From the IMG/VR virus record IMGVR_UViG_3300017963_000217, positions 1 to 64,000 of that record: a stretch of DNA of 64,000 bases; one strand, given 5' to 3'. Origin of the DNA: a virus. The position numbers and the translations under genes were made by a program. The notes under the pieces are model-generated. The model saw nothing but the letters and a program-made list of their open reading frames with translations. It was not told the origin of the DNA and did not search any database. How positions within the stretch are numbered: position 1 is the stretch's first letter; every line of letters begins with the position of its first letter. Below are positions 1 to 7,332 of this stretch, piece after piece.

Positions 1-26
1 AACAAAAGAATTACTGGAGGAACCAA

Positions 27-488
27 ATGAATTACAAGATTAAACCTTTAGAATGGGAGTATGAAGACATATCTGGAATATATGATGATTTGGAAGGGGA
101 GTGGAGTGCTTATAATGTATTTGGGTGCTTTTTCATAAAGAAGTACAAAGACAAGGATGAGTTGTTAGTTAGTTGTGTTTTTTATGGTTCTGATAGAACG
201 TACTATGATGCAAACTCATTAGAAGATGGCAAACGTATTTGCGAAAAAATATGGGAAGATAGACTTAAAAAGTGCTTAATTGAGGATAATATGAAGTGGC
301 ATGAATCGTTTAGAGATCAAATGATAGAGTGTCGAGATAGTGGGAACTCATTCATAATAAAGAACCCAGCAAAACCGAAAGATAGTATAATTGTATGCGC
401 ATATTTCAAAACTTATTGCCATTCCAAGGCTTGTTTAGATAAACGATGTGCAGAAGAATATAAAAGAATTAAGGATGATATCTATTAA
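27..488 (+). CDS. Hypothetical phage protein, 153 aa
   Basis: The ATG is preceded by GGAGG at a good distance. The N-terminal half (KPLEW near residue 7, then a short strand-rich stretch and an EDGK...CEKIWEDRL helix near residues 66-80) resembles a widespread small phage domain that begins with K-P-L-E-W and has no assigned function. The C-terminal half is Cys-rich (about 8 Cys) with no clear zinc motif. It heads a run of closely spaced small accessory genes. Function is not recognised. Confidence 0.8.
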   Translation: MNYKIKPLEWEYEDISGIYDDLEGEWSAYNVFGCFFIKKYKDKDELLVSCVFYGSDRTYYDANSLEDGKRICEKIWEDRLKKCLIEDNMKWHESFRDQMIECRDSGNSFIIKNPAKPKDSIIVCAYFKTYCHSKACLDKRCAEEYKRIKDDIY

Positions 489-509
489 AATTAAAGAGGG
501 AAATAAATA

Positions 510-1208
510 ATGAAAAAAGATTCTCTTGGGGATAGAATGAAATCTAATTATGAGAATAGATATAGAATAAAATTATCCCGCAGAACACCGGTTATTATAA
601 GATTAGATGGTAAATCATTTCATAGACTAACTAAAAAATATGATAGACCTTTTGATGCTAGATTTCAAGAAGTAATGCAAAATACAGCTTTGAATCTTTG
701 CTTAAAAATACAAGGAGCTAAATGTTCATATACACAATCAGATGAAATATCTATTCTATTGACAGACTTCGATAAACTTACAACCGATGCATGGTTTGAT
801 TACAATCTACAAAAAATAGTATCAATATCAGCTGCTGAAGCATCTGCTTATTTTAGCAAAAATCTAGAGGGAAGTAAAATAGCTGTGTTTGATAGCCGAG
901 CTTTTAATATACCTAAAGAAGAAGTTTGTAATTATTTCATATGGAGACAGCAAGATTGGATACGTAATTCAGTATCTATGTTAGCTCAATCCTATTATTC
1001 GCACAAAGAATTGCATAAAAAGAATTTGTCAGATATGCATGAAATGATATTCAAGAAACGAGATAACTGGGCTAACTTAGATGCAAAATGGAAGAATGGT
1101 GTATTATTATTAAAAAATGATCAAGGTGATTGGGAATCAAGATCCGATGTTATATTTACAAAGAACAGAGAAATAATATATCAATTAATGATACCTATTG
1201 AAGAATAA
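510..1208 (+). CDS. thg1: tRNA-His guanylyltransferase-like protein (Thg1 family)
   Basis: This is a Thg1/TLP-family nucleotidyltransferase. The family adds nucleotides in the 3'-to-5' direction, either G-1 to tRNA-His or to repair truncated tRNA 5' ends. The metal-binding signature is visible: RLDGKSFHRLT at residues 31-41 (D33) and SYTQSDEISILL at 73-84 (D78, E79), followed by FDSRAF near residue 130. At 232 aa it is close to the length of the compact bacterial TLP forms. An RBS (GAGGG) precedes the ATG. With the tRNA cluster at 7.2-10.1 kb it suggests tRNA maintenance during infection. Family assignment is confident; the actual substrate (tRNA-His or 5' repair) is inference. Confidence 0.92.
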   Translation: MKKDSLGDRMKSNYENRYRIKLSRRTPVIIRLDGKSFHRLTKKYDRPFDARFQEVMQNTALNLCLKIQGAKCSYTQSDEISILLTDFDKLTTDAWFDYNLQKIVSISAAEASAYFSKNLEGSKIAVFDSRAFNIPKEEVCNYFIWRQQDWIRNSVSMLAQSYYSHKELHKKNLSDMHEMIFKKRDNWANLDAKWKNGVLLLKNDQGDWESRSDVIFTKNREIIYQLMIPIEE

Positions 1209-1227
1209 ATTAATAAAGGAGAATTAA

Positions 1228-1638
1228 ATGCCATACGTAGTAAAGAAAAGAAGACCCGATCTTGATAAAGTTGTAGATCTTTTAGTAGCGTCTAATTTGG
1301 TATATGGAGAATTCGAAAGTTTTTTATATCACCTTGCATTTAATGTAAGATCATTGTGGTCGTTCCGTTTGTCAAAAGCATTAGAGATGGTAAGAAGTGT
1401 GGGAGTAAAACCTAATGGCGATATAAATTATATAATTTTTAAATACTGCAAATATCATATTGACCCATCCTATAATAATTACAAAAACTTTATGGGTGAA
1501 ATATATAGAGCCGCAACCAATTATACAGGTATTTCCGATGCTTACAAAGATGAGTATAGAGAATCGGAACAATGGATTAGAATAAAATTACTAACGCCTT
1601 ATGAGGAAAAAGCTATTAAAAGAAATGGAGATGTGTAA
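1228..1638 (+). CDS. Conserved phage protein (MPY...NGDV family)
   Basis: This 136-residue protein has an AGGAG ribosome binding site. It begins MPYV and ends with a PYE-x-K-x-I-x-x-NGDV tail, the two hallmarks of a common small phage family that I believe is catalogued as DUF6899. The middle carries Trp/Tyr-rich helices. No catalytic motif is visible and the family has no established function. It overlaps the next small gene by one base at the stop (TGTAATG). Confidence 0.75.
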   Translation: MPYVVKKRRPDLDKVVDLLVASNLVYGEFESFLYHLAFNVRSLWSFRLSKALEMVRSVGVKPNGDINYIIFKYCKYHIDPSYNNYKNFMGEIYRAATNYTGISDAYKDEYRESEQWIRIKLLTPYEEKAIKRNGDV

Positions 1639-1805
1639 TGACAATATATTTTGAATGTCCTTGGTGTGGTAGGGAGGACGATATTGAGTTTGAGTATGTA
1701 CCAATAGAAAATTATTGTAGTTATTGTAATGGTAAGATAGCAATATATATTTTAAAAGGATGGGGGTCAGAAAAAAAGAATGAAATTTGTAAAGAAGAAA
1801 CCTAA
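1638..1805 (+). CDS. Small zinc-ribbon protein, 55 aa
   Basis: The ATG overlaps the preceding stop. The protein has two CxxC knuckles (CPWC at residues 7-10 and CSYC near 28-31), the spacing expected for a rubredoxin-like zinc ribbon. The 3' end overlaps the start of the next gene by 26 bases. A bare zinc ribbon gives no specific function. Retention of both Cys pairs and translational coupling argue that it is real. Confidence 0.6.
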   Translation: MTIYFECPWCGREDDIEFEYVPIENYCSYCNGKIAIYILKGWGSEKKNEICKEET

Positions 1806-2220
1806 AAGCGAGATAATATATCTGGCTTTGCCATATATGCACGAGAATAAGTTTATTATGGAGTTCAGGGCTATGGTATCTGACGTTATATGCGCAGATC
1901 TGATGAACAAGGGTCATATAGTTTATGCTCCTATAAGTTCATGTCATTACATAGCTGTAAAATATGGGCTACCGAGGCAATGGGAGTTCTGGGCTAAAAT
2001 GGACGAAGAGTTTATAAAAGTAAGTGGTAAAGTATTAGTAATTACCCTTAAAGGATGGAAAGAATCTGTTGGTGTTAAGGCTGAAATGGAGATAGCTAAA
2101 AAATATGGAGTACCAATAGAGTTTATAGATCCAGAGCCTTATATTAGTTTACGTAAATTTTCTAACCCGCCGAAATCTGATAGTGGTATGGAGGAAATTG
2201 AGGAGAATAAACATGAGTAA
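1780..2220 (+). CDS. DUF1937-like nucleoside deoxyribosyltransferase-fold protein
   Basis: This 146 aa protein has the pattern I associate with DUF1937: a first strand YLALPY, then a helix, a second strand HIVYAPISSCH, WEFWAKMDEE and KVLVITLKGWKESVGVKAEMEIA, ending in IEFIDP. The fold is that of nucleoside 2-deoxyribosyltransferases, whose active site includes an Asp/Glu pair. Phage members may act on nucleotides, but this is not shown. A related-fold gene follows at 2416. The C-terminal 25 residues are acidic and probably disordered. Confidence 0.75.
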   Translation: MKFVKKKPKSEIIYLALPYMHENKFIMEFRAMVSDVICADLMNKGHIVYAPISSCHYIAVKYGLPRQWEFWAKMDEEFIKVSGKVLVITLKGWKESVGVKAEMEIAKKYGVPIEFIDPEPYISLRKFSNPPKSDSGMEEIEENKHE

Positions 2221-2404
2221 AAAAATAGCAAATGCAAGAAAAACAATGGCGGAAGCCTTCGAAAAAGATCCTGGTTTTAGAGATGTATACCAAGCTAATA
2301 TAACCATGTATATCTGGGATAGGAAAAGAGAAGGCAAAACATTTAATAAAGAACAATGTAATGAAGTAGCTGATGGATTGATAAAATTGATTTTTGAATC
2401 GTAA
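2213..2404 (+). CDS. Small hypothetical protein, 63 aa
   Basis: The start chosen is the ATG at 2213, because AGGAG lies 7 bases upstream. An in-frame start at 2183 would extend further into the preceding gene and lacks a ribosome site. The protein is mostly helical and charged (MSKKIANARKTMAEAF...). No domain is recognised. Confidence 0.7.
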   Translation: MSKKIANARKTMAEAFEKDPGFRDVYQANITMYIWDRKREGKTFNKEQCNEVADGLIKLIFES

Positions 2405-2415
2405 GGAGAATTAAT

Positions 2416-2994
2416 ATGAATGAGGAATTAAATGAACTTTATAAAAAAATAGAAGCTCTGTTTCCTAATGTAGAAGAATCGGAACTAATTACAGGAGAAT
2501 TATCAGAAATAAATCCAAAGAAACGGCACTATATTTATTTAGCCGGAGCAATTAGTGATGATATGAGGACGTATGAATGGAGAGATGAATTTACCGAATC
2601 ATTTAAGGATGAACCAAGAGTGGTTATTGTAAATCCTTGCGCTAATCAAGCGGAGTTGGCTCTAAAGAACAAAACCAAGGGCGGGCTAAACTATGTAAAA
2701 GCTATAACCAAAGTTTCGCAAAAGATATTACGTGCTAAAGACTATCAGTTGGTCAAGATTAGCAACATCATCGTTGTGCATCTTGGTTTCACTACGCACG
2801 ACAAGCCTCTTGTAGGAACCATACAAGAATTAGCATGGGCACACGACATCTTTTATACGCCCATTATTGCTATAACTTCTGGCATTGACAATATATACAC
2901 CAATCACCCATGGGTCGACGAATGTTGCAGTGCTAAAGTTGAGACTGTGGCGGAAGCCGTGAATATAGTAAATACATTCTTTATGGACTATTAA
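2416..2994 (+). CDS. Nucleoside 2-deoxyribosyltransferase-like protein
   Basis: This 192 aa protein has the motif series YLAGAIS (residues 36-42), YEWRDEF, VIVNPC, and a C-terminal strand/helix with VGTIQELAWAHD. These match the DUF4406/nucleoside 2-deoxyribosyltransferase-like superfamily. KISNIIVVHLGF corresponds to the strand that usually carries an active-site Asp, but no clear Asp is seen there, so activity is uncertain. It lies one gene downstream of a DUF1937-like protein, so two related-fold proteins sit together. The RBS is AAGGAG and the gene abuts the next. Confidence 0.75.
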   Translation: MNEELNELYKKIEALFPNVEESELITGELSEINPKKRHYIYLAGAISDDMRTYEWRDEFTESFKDEPRVVIVNPCANQAELALKNKTKGGLNYVKAITKVSQKILRAKDYQLVKISNIIVVHLGFTTHDKPLVGTIQELAWAHDIFYTPIIAITSGIDNIYTNHPWVDECCSAKVETVAEAVNIVNTFFMDY

Positions 2995-3234
2995 ATGAAA
3001 TTCTTATTACCAATACAAAAACAACAATATGGTCCAGCAAAAGATTTATTTTGCGCAAAATGTTTAACCCATGAAAGGCATTTCGAAGGGGGAGGGAGTT
3101 GGTCTCCAGATTTATGTCCATGTGGATGTGAGGACACTATTATATGGCACAAAATGAGTTTATCACAAAAATTTATAGCTCAAAAAGTTTATTGGGAAAA
3201 TGAAGAGAAAATAAAGGATATTCAAGATGGATAA
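2995..3234 (+). CDS. Small Cys-rich protein, probable zinc ribbon
   Basis: The ATG directly follows the preceding stop codon. Cysteines occur as CAKC (residues 20-23) and CPCGC (residues 42-46), separated by an H-containing loop, which suggests one zinc site. Length is 79 aa. No family is assigned; it overlaps the next gene by 8 bases, indicating translational coupling. Confidence 0.65.
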   Translation: MKFLLPIQKQQYGPAKDLFCAKCLTHERHFEGGGSWSPDLCPCGCEDTIIWHKMSLSQKFIAQKVYWENEEKIKDIQDG

Positions 3235-3520
3235 ACTGGAAAAAGTTAAAAAAATAGAATATCTAAAGGATCATTCCGCATGTACAGACCTACAGCGAAA
3301 TGCGCTTGGAAAGATGTTTCAGAGAACACTACGAGAAATGTTCGATGAGTTGTGCGAGGAATATAATATTTGTAACATATGTGGTAAAGATTTAAAGATG
3401 AATCAAAAGCTAATGATCGATCATTATCCAAGCACATTTGTTTATAGAAATATTTGCCCAGATTCAGAATGTAAATATAATAAAATCTTAATAAGAAGGC
3501 TACGAGAACAACCTTTTTAA
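3227..3520 (+). CDS. Treble-clef zinc protein, possible degenerate HNH-type fold
   Basis: This 97 aa protein has CNICGKDL (residues 48-55), a central LMIDHYP and a distal CPDSECKYNK. The order CxxC, then D-H, then CxxxxC is that of treble-clef/HNH-like domains. The usual third catalytic His/Asn is not evident, so nuclease activity is doubtful. The N terminus is a basic helix. Function is unknown. Confidence 0.6.
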   Translation: MDKLEKVKKIEYLKDHSACTDLQRNALGKMFQRTLREMFDELCEEYNICNICGKDLKMNQKLMIDHYPSTFVYRNICPDSECKYNKILIRRLREQPF

Positions 3521-3535
3521 ATGCAGGAGAATAAT

Positions 3536-3730
3536 ATGAACAGACCACGGTATATTAAAGTTAGATTACATGGTGGAAATAGTTATATTCAACCTGTCAG
3601 CGAGATATTTACAGCAATAGATGGCGAGTTAGACGGTCTGTGTATAGGAGATAAAATAACATTAGATTTTGAGGCTGTGGATATTACGGACGAAGAGTAT
3701 GAAAATTTACCAGAATTTGAGGGGCATTAA
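3536..3730 (+). CDS. Small hypothetical protein, 64 aa
   Basis: The start is placed at the ATG at 3536, which has CAGGAG 6 bases upstream; the upstream in-frame ATG at 3521 contains that ribosome site inside its own codons. The protein is acidic in its second half (DIGD..EEYENLPEFEGH-type composition). No family is recognised. Confidence 0.65.
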   Translation: MNRPRYIKVRLHGGNSYIQPVSEIFTAIDGELDGLCIGDKITLDFEAVDITDEEYENLPEFEGH

Positions 3731-3731
3731 A

Positions 3732-4426
3732 ATGAAATTAAGAATTAAGGATATTAAGTTTTATATTAAAAGAAAATATGCTGATATAAGAAATTTAGAT
3801 ATGGGGGGGGGTATCAAAAGCTATTTTGGAATAAAGATAATATTATAGAATTTTGGCTAGAGGGATTCAATAATGAAGGTCTTGACAAAGCCTTTGTTCA
3901 TCTACATGAGATATATAAAAATATTTTGCGAGAAGATCCACAATGGCATTATTTTTACGAAGATCACTATAGTTTAATTAGATGTTCTTACAAGTATTGT
4001 TATAGGGTTAAGAAATATCTTGATGATAATAATATAAGATATGAATGGCCTATAAAAACATGGAATGAAAACACATACATGACTTGTGAGTATAAGCATA
4101 TTTACACTGAATTATTTCATTTATTTTCCACCTTGGTTATGGAAATGTATGAAAAGGATGATGGTATCTATTTATATCACGCATCTGATAGGATTATACA
4201 TCCATTTCTAAATCATGCATTGTATCTAGCAGTTATATCTGGACAAACAGAGTGGTATGAAGAACGGGGGTTTGACGTACAGGAGTGGGAATCTATAAAA
4301 ATGATGGATTTAGCCAGAGGTAGGGCTCACCATATAGGTGTGATAGTCGGTGAAAAGAATGTAATAAAAAGAATCACTGAACGAGAGATGGAAAAAGAAA
4401 AGGAGGGTCTAGCAAATTCGGAATAA
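3732..4426 (+). CDS. Hypothetical protein with a reading-frame break at a poly-G tract
   Basis: The ATG at 3732 opens 23 codons, then a run of nine G (3803-3811). After it the original frame meets TAG at 3846. The -1 frame, however, is open from 3785 through the run to TAA at 4426. It encodes a sensible protein (YQKLFWNKDNIIEFWLEG... then REDPQWHYF). One extra G, or a -1 slip on the run, would give a continuous product of about 231 aa. Without it, only a TTG at 3926 would start the long part, and it has no good ribosome site. The protein is rich in Tyr, Trp and His. Family is not recognised. The break may be a sequencing error, a mutation or programmed slippage. Confidence 0.6.
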
Positions 4427-4437
4427 TATTCTATAAT
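4409..4437 (+). promoter_or_regulatory. Candidate sigma70-type phage promoter
   Basis: CTAGCA (4409-4414) and TATAAT (4432-4437) are separated by 17 bases, optimal for a sigma70-type promoter. The same arrangement, including the surrounding TCTAGCAAA and AATATTCTATAATAT, recurs upstream of clpP at 22232. The element overlaps the end of the preceding gene and would drive the peptidase-like gene at 4512. Confidence 0.6.
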
Positions 4438-4450
4438 ATTGATAGGGACA

Positions 4451-4518
4451 ATTCCATAATTGCAGCTTACGCTGACGCCGTGTAGGTAAAATTATATAGG
4501 AGCTGTCAGTTATGGAAT
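4451..4518 (+). promoter_or_regulatory. Long 5'-UTR inverted repeat covering a start codon
   Basis: Bases 4451-4467 (ATTCCATAATTGCAGCT) pair with 4501-4518 over 17 base pairs, with one G-U and one bulged T. The right arm contains the ATG at 4512 and the last bases of the ribosome site AGGAG (4498-4502). If formed in mRNA it would block initiation of the peptidase-like gene, so it is a plausible translational switch just downstream of the promoter at 4409. Confidence 0.5.
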
Positions 4519-5072
4519 CAATACTAAAACAGGGGAAAAATATGGAACTAAAAACAGGAGATATAATATTTACCTCCAAAGAATCCATAATAGTTAGATT
4601 TATGCGACTATTTCAAAAGGATCCTGTTTTTTGGGGGCATGTTTTAATCGCTAAAGATAATGAAACCGCATGGGAAGCGGGACCAGTATTGAGAGAAACC
4701 GATATAAAATGGAAGTTATTAAAAGAGTCCTCATGGAAAATAATCAGAAAAAAAGACCTCACTGAACATCAAAAAGAAATAATGAAAAAAGTGGCTCCTA
4801 AATTATTGGGGCAGCCTTATAGTATTTCTCGTATTATTCTACAATTACTGGACCACGTATTTGATACAAACGGATTCACCATGATATTTGGAAATAAATA
4901 TTCCCAGGTATGTTCTAGTTATGTAGCTTGGATATACTGGGTTGCTTGTAAACATAAATTCAACGGGGTAGAGTGGCAATCCTGTGACCCAGATGATATA
5001 GAAGATGATCAAATAAACAACCCTAATTTATGGGAGATAATAACTACATACGGAAAGCAGAGGGAAATGTAA
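4512..5072 (+). CDS. Permuted NlpC/P60 (YiiX/LRAT-like) cysteine hydrolase candidate
   Basis: This 186 aa protein opens with LKTGDIIFTS. WGHVLIA follows, with the candidate catalytic His at residue 43, then a late CSSYVAW with the candidate catalytic Cys at residue 134. The order His-before-Cys is that of circularly permuted NlpC/P60 papain-like enzymes such as YiiX and LRAT-like proteins, which act on cell-wall peptides or on lipids and amides. No signal peptide is seen. Three genes on lies an M15 peptidase, so a role in host envelope degradation is possible but not proven. An alternative start is the ATG at 4542. Confidence 0.7.
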   Translation: MESILKQGKNMELKTGDIIFTSKESIIVRFMRLFQKDPVFWGHVLIAKDNETAWEAGPVLRETDIKWKLLKESSWKIIRKKDLTEHQKEIMKKVAPKLLGQPYSISRIILQLLDHVFDTNGFTMIFGNKYSQVCSSYVAWIYWVACKHKFNGVEWQSCDPDDIEDDQINNPNLWEIITTYGKQREM

Positions 5073-5114
5073 TAAATAGGACTGGAAATAATAAATAACA
5101 CAAGGAATAATTAA

Positions 5115-5660
5115 ATGGAAATTTTAAGTAAAACAGAAAGACAAATATTAATTAATCAATACGAAATATTAAAAATACTGGATAGCAAGGAGTCTGCATA
5201 TTATAGTAGCTGCATAAATATATTACGTAATGGATATGAATGGCTATATCACCGCAATATTTCAGATTTACCAGATACTATGCCAAGTAATGAGAGCCAA
5301 TTTGTAGTAGAAGTACTTATGATGTACCAATTTATACATGATTTTATAAAGTCTAACCCCGAGTATGATGAAATTTCGAACCATAGTTACGCATATTTCT
5401 GTGGGTTTGATGGGAATAATGAGAGCCAATATATGGGATTTACCAGATTTTTTGTCGATGATATGAATCGATTTGAAAATTTAAAATTTCATAGTAATAA
5501 GGATAGATTTAATAGTCATTGCCCCATGGCAAATAAATATAGAGGTATGATCAATAAATGTAAGTCATTTGGTATTAAAACTAGTTCTTCGATTTCAAAA
5601 GAAGAGGTTTTGGAAATTTTAAATGCTGAACCCGAAACTAAATACAAGATTATATCATAA
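5115..5660 (+). CDS. YfbU-family protein
   Basis: The 181 aa protein aligns by eye with E. coli YfbU over its length: N-terminal KTERQILINQYEILKILD, a central EVLMMYQFIHDFI, FCGFDGNNESQYMGFTRFFVDD, FNSHCPMANKYRGMI and a C-terminal EEVLEILNA. YfbU is a small conserved bacterial protein whose biochemical role is not established. Its presence in a phage between two wall-hydrolase-like genes is unusual. An RBS (AAGGA) precedes the ATG. Confidence 0.8.
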   Translation: MEILSKTERQILINQYEILKILDSKESAYYSSCINILRNGYEWLYHRNISDLPDTMPSNESQFVVEVLMMYQFIHDFIKSNPEYDEISNHSYAYFCGFDGNNESQYMGFTRFFVDDMNRFENLKFHSNKDRFNSHCPMANKYRGMINKCKSFGIKTSSSISKEEVLEILNAEPETKYKIIS

Positions 5661-5675
5661 TGGGTGTATAAAAAA

Positions 5676-6038
5676 ATGGGCGATTTAGGAAAATATTTCA
5701 ACAAACATGAGTTTGAGTGTAAATGTGGTTGTGGTAAAATAGATATGGGTAAAAATTTTATATCCAAATTAGATTTAGCCAGAGAAATTTCAGATACCTC
5801 TTACGTTATAAACAGCGGATATAGATGCGAATCACATAATGATGCTGTAGGAGGAAAATCTGATTCCGCTCATTTAAAAGGATTGGCAGCAGACATTAAA
5901 GCTACTGACTCTAGAAAAAAATTCAATGTAATTAAAGGATTAATAGAAGCAGGCTTTAATAGAATAGGCATTGATAAAGAGTTTATACATGTAGATTTCG
6001 ATGATACTAAAGATAAAGATGTTATATGGTTGTATTAA
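5676..6038 (+). CDS. M15-family D,D-peptidase, candidate endolysin
   Basis: This 120 aa zinc peptidase has the M15A signature: YVINSGYRCESHN (residues 43-55), SAHLKGLAADI with zinc ligands H66 and D73, and FIHVD with H105. The short N-terminal FECKCGCG segment is typical of this family. Such enzymes cut peptidoglycan peptide cross-links; in phages they serve as endolysins or virion wall hydrolases. There is no signal peptide, so release would need a holin. The ATG at 5676 is chosen; a GTG at 5664 would add four residues. Confidence 0.85.
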   Translation: MGDLGKYFNKHEFECKCGCGKIDMGKNFISKLDLAREISDTSYVINSGYRCESHNDAVGGKSDSAHLKGLAADIKATDSRKKFNVIKGLIEAGFNRIGIDKEFIHVDFDDTKDKDVIWLY

Positions 6039-6058
6039 ATAATTAAGGAGTATTTATT

Positions 6059-6277
6059 ATGGGATGGTGTTCAGGAACACGGATATTTGACGCCTTTTGT
6101 AGCATAATGTTTGATCCAGAAAATACAGATTTCAACGAAATTTTAAAGCAGTTTATAGAAGAACTTGAATATATGGATTGGGATTGTCATCGGGATAGCG
6201 CTTATTGGGACACTCCCGTTGTCCAAAAAGCTATGAGGGAATTACATCCAGATTGGTTTGAGGACAAAGAAATTTAA
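6059..6277 (+). CDS. Conserved small phage protein (MGWCSGT family)
   Basis: This 72 aa protein begins MGWCSGT and contains WDCHRDSAYWDTP and a C-terminal LHPDWF. This is the pattern of a frequent small phage protein family of unknown function. It has an AAGGAG ribosome site. No catalytic residues are apparent. Confidence 0.75.
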   Translation: MGWCSGTRIFDAFCSIMFDPENTDFNEILKQFIEELEYMDWDCHRDSAYWDTPVVQKAMRELHPDWFEDKEI

Positions 6278-6357
6278 TCAGTGGTTTAATTTGGATTAAT
6301 AACTGTTAACTTATATGTTGTGCGCCATAGCCAAATAGATAGACACTGAGGGGGGAG

Positions 6358-6435
6358 ATGGGACACGATGTATTTATGAATAGGTTAAGAACAGATATTA
6401 ATAAGAAACATGAAGTAATGCATCAACACCGATAA
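6358..6435 (+). CDS. Possible 25-residue peptide gene
   Basis: A very strong purine-rich ribosome site (GAGGGGGGAG) abuts an ATG at 6358 that opens 25 codons (MGHDVFMNRLRTDINKK...). The interval 6278-6547 otherwise holds no longer gene. The strength of the ribosome site is the only support; the peptide resembles nothing I recognise. Confidence 0.3.
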   Translation: MGHDVFMNRLRTDINKKHEVMHQHR

Positions 6436-6448
6436 TAAACTATCCATT

Positions 6449-6520
6449 TATAATAGAGGATTTATATTTTATTAAGGAGGGCACATGAAATTTTTTGTGC
6501 ATAATAGCGATGCCTTTTAG
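6449..6520 (+). promoter_or_regulatory. Possible -10 box and 11-codon leader before the 6548 gene
   Basis: TATAAT at 6449-6454 lacks a good -35 partner. Downstream, AAGGAGG precedes an ATG at 6485 that opens only 11 codons and ends at TAG 6520, with a second AGGAGG before the gene at 6548. It could be a leader peptide or a remnant; evidence is weak. Confidence 0.25.
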
Positions 6521-6547
6521 TTAAATTTATAACTAGGAGGTATCATT

Positions 6548-7120
6548 ATGTATATCATAGAACCATATAAGGCAAAAATTCGTCTTATAAGTAATTTGAA
6601 TGGTCTTGTAGAGGTGTATCCTAACTACGAGTCCTTTCTTAATAATTTAACCTACGATTTCATAGATAAACGCATTGTAACCACTTTCAAAGATTGGCCG
6701 AATGTTAACTGGTGGTTATGGGGATTAAGGGAATCAAGATACGAACTTTTCGTTGTCCGTGACGAGTTCGGCAGTGTTTTTAGTCGCACAGAAATTTATA
6801 ACGACTTTAAAGAAATACGCGCTAAAAAACATACCTCTAAATGGATCGAATTTTGGAATCGCAGATATGATTTTGTATATAGATATACACCGGTTCCTCG
6901 TACAGGTAAAATAAGAAGTCATTTCGGTAATTATTATAAACGACCTAAAACTACGCAAGAGCGTAGATGGTCTTTTGCTCATGTGAAATACGTAAGAGGT
7001 AAAAGACGTTCTCATGTGCTACCCAATGTTTGGGATGACAAACAGAGAGGTGACATAGATAACAGAAAATGTTGGAAAAACAAAAAAATAAAAAAGCAGT
7101 GGATGAAAAATCTTGGTTAA
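6548..7120 (+). CDS. Hypothetical basic protein, 190 aa
   Basis: This gene has a strong AGGAGG ribosome site. The N-terminal 110 residues mix aromatic strands and helices (WWLWGLRESRYELFVVRDEFG), while the C-terminal 80 residues are strongly basic (KRPKTTQERRW..., RGKRRSH, KNKKIKKQW), suggesting nucleic-acid binding. No family is recognised. Confidence 0.75.
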   Translation: MYIIEPYKAKIRLISNLNGLVEVYPNYESFLNNLTYDFIDKRIVTTFKDWPNVNWWLWGLRESRYELFVVRDEFGSVFSRTEIYNDFKEIRAKKHTSKWIEFWNRRYDFVYRYTPVPRTGKIRSHFGNYYKRPKTTQERRWSFAHVKYVRGKRRSHVLPNVWDDKQRGDIDNRKCWKNKKIKKQWMKNLG

Positions 7121-7248
7121 TTAAAGTTGAAATGAATTCTGAAGAATGCCCTGAAAGATTTAAGAAATGGAATCCTCCAAAAAATGGGTATTTCTGTAAA
7201 ATCAGTAATAAAAGATGTAGTAAAACAAATTGCAAAAAGCGGGCATAG
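7069..7248 (+). CDS. Small Cys/Lys-rich protein, 59 aa
   Basis: An ATG at 7069, overlapping the previous gene out of frame, opens 59 codons and ends at 7248, inside the first bases of the tRNA-Gly. The protein is Lys-rich with four Cys spaced as Cx21-CxxxxxxCxxxxC (ECPERF...YFCKISNKRCSKTNC). There is no good ribosome site near the ATG, so a downstream start or non-expression is possible. Confidence 0.45.
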   Translation: MLEKQKNKKAVDEKSWLIKVEMNSEECPERFKKWNPPKNGYFCKISNKRCSKTNCKKRA

Positions 7249-7312
7249 CTCAGTGGTAGAGCATCTGGTTGCCATCCAGAATACGGGAGTTCGATTCTCC
7301 TTGTCCGCTCCA
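7239..7312 (+). tRNA. tRNA-Gly (GCC)
   Basis: A full cloverleaf is visible. The acceptor is GCGGGCA/TGTCCGC with one G-U, the D-arm GCTC/GAGC, the anticodon stem TCTGG/CCAGA with loop TTGCCAT (anticodon GCC), and the T-arm GGGAG TTCGATT CTCCT. The discriminator is U, as in bacterial tRNA-Gly, and CCA is encoded at 7310-7312. It decodes GGC/GGU. Confidence 0.95.
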
Positions 7313-7332
7313 AATAAATAAGGGGAGATACG

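Noticed and set aside
1381-1917. Minus-strand open frames here and throughout
   Set aside because: They are shadows opposite well-supported plus-strand genes, lack ribosome sites and show no protein motifs; no convincing minus-strand gene was found.
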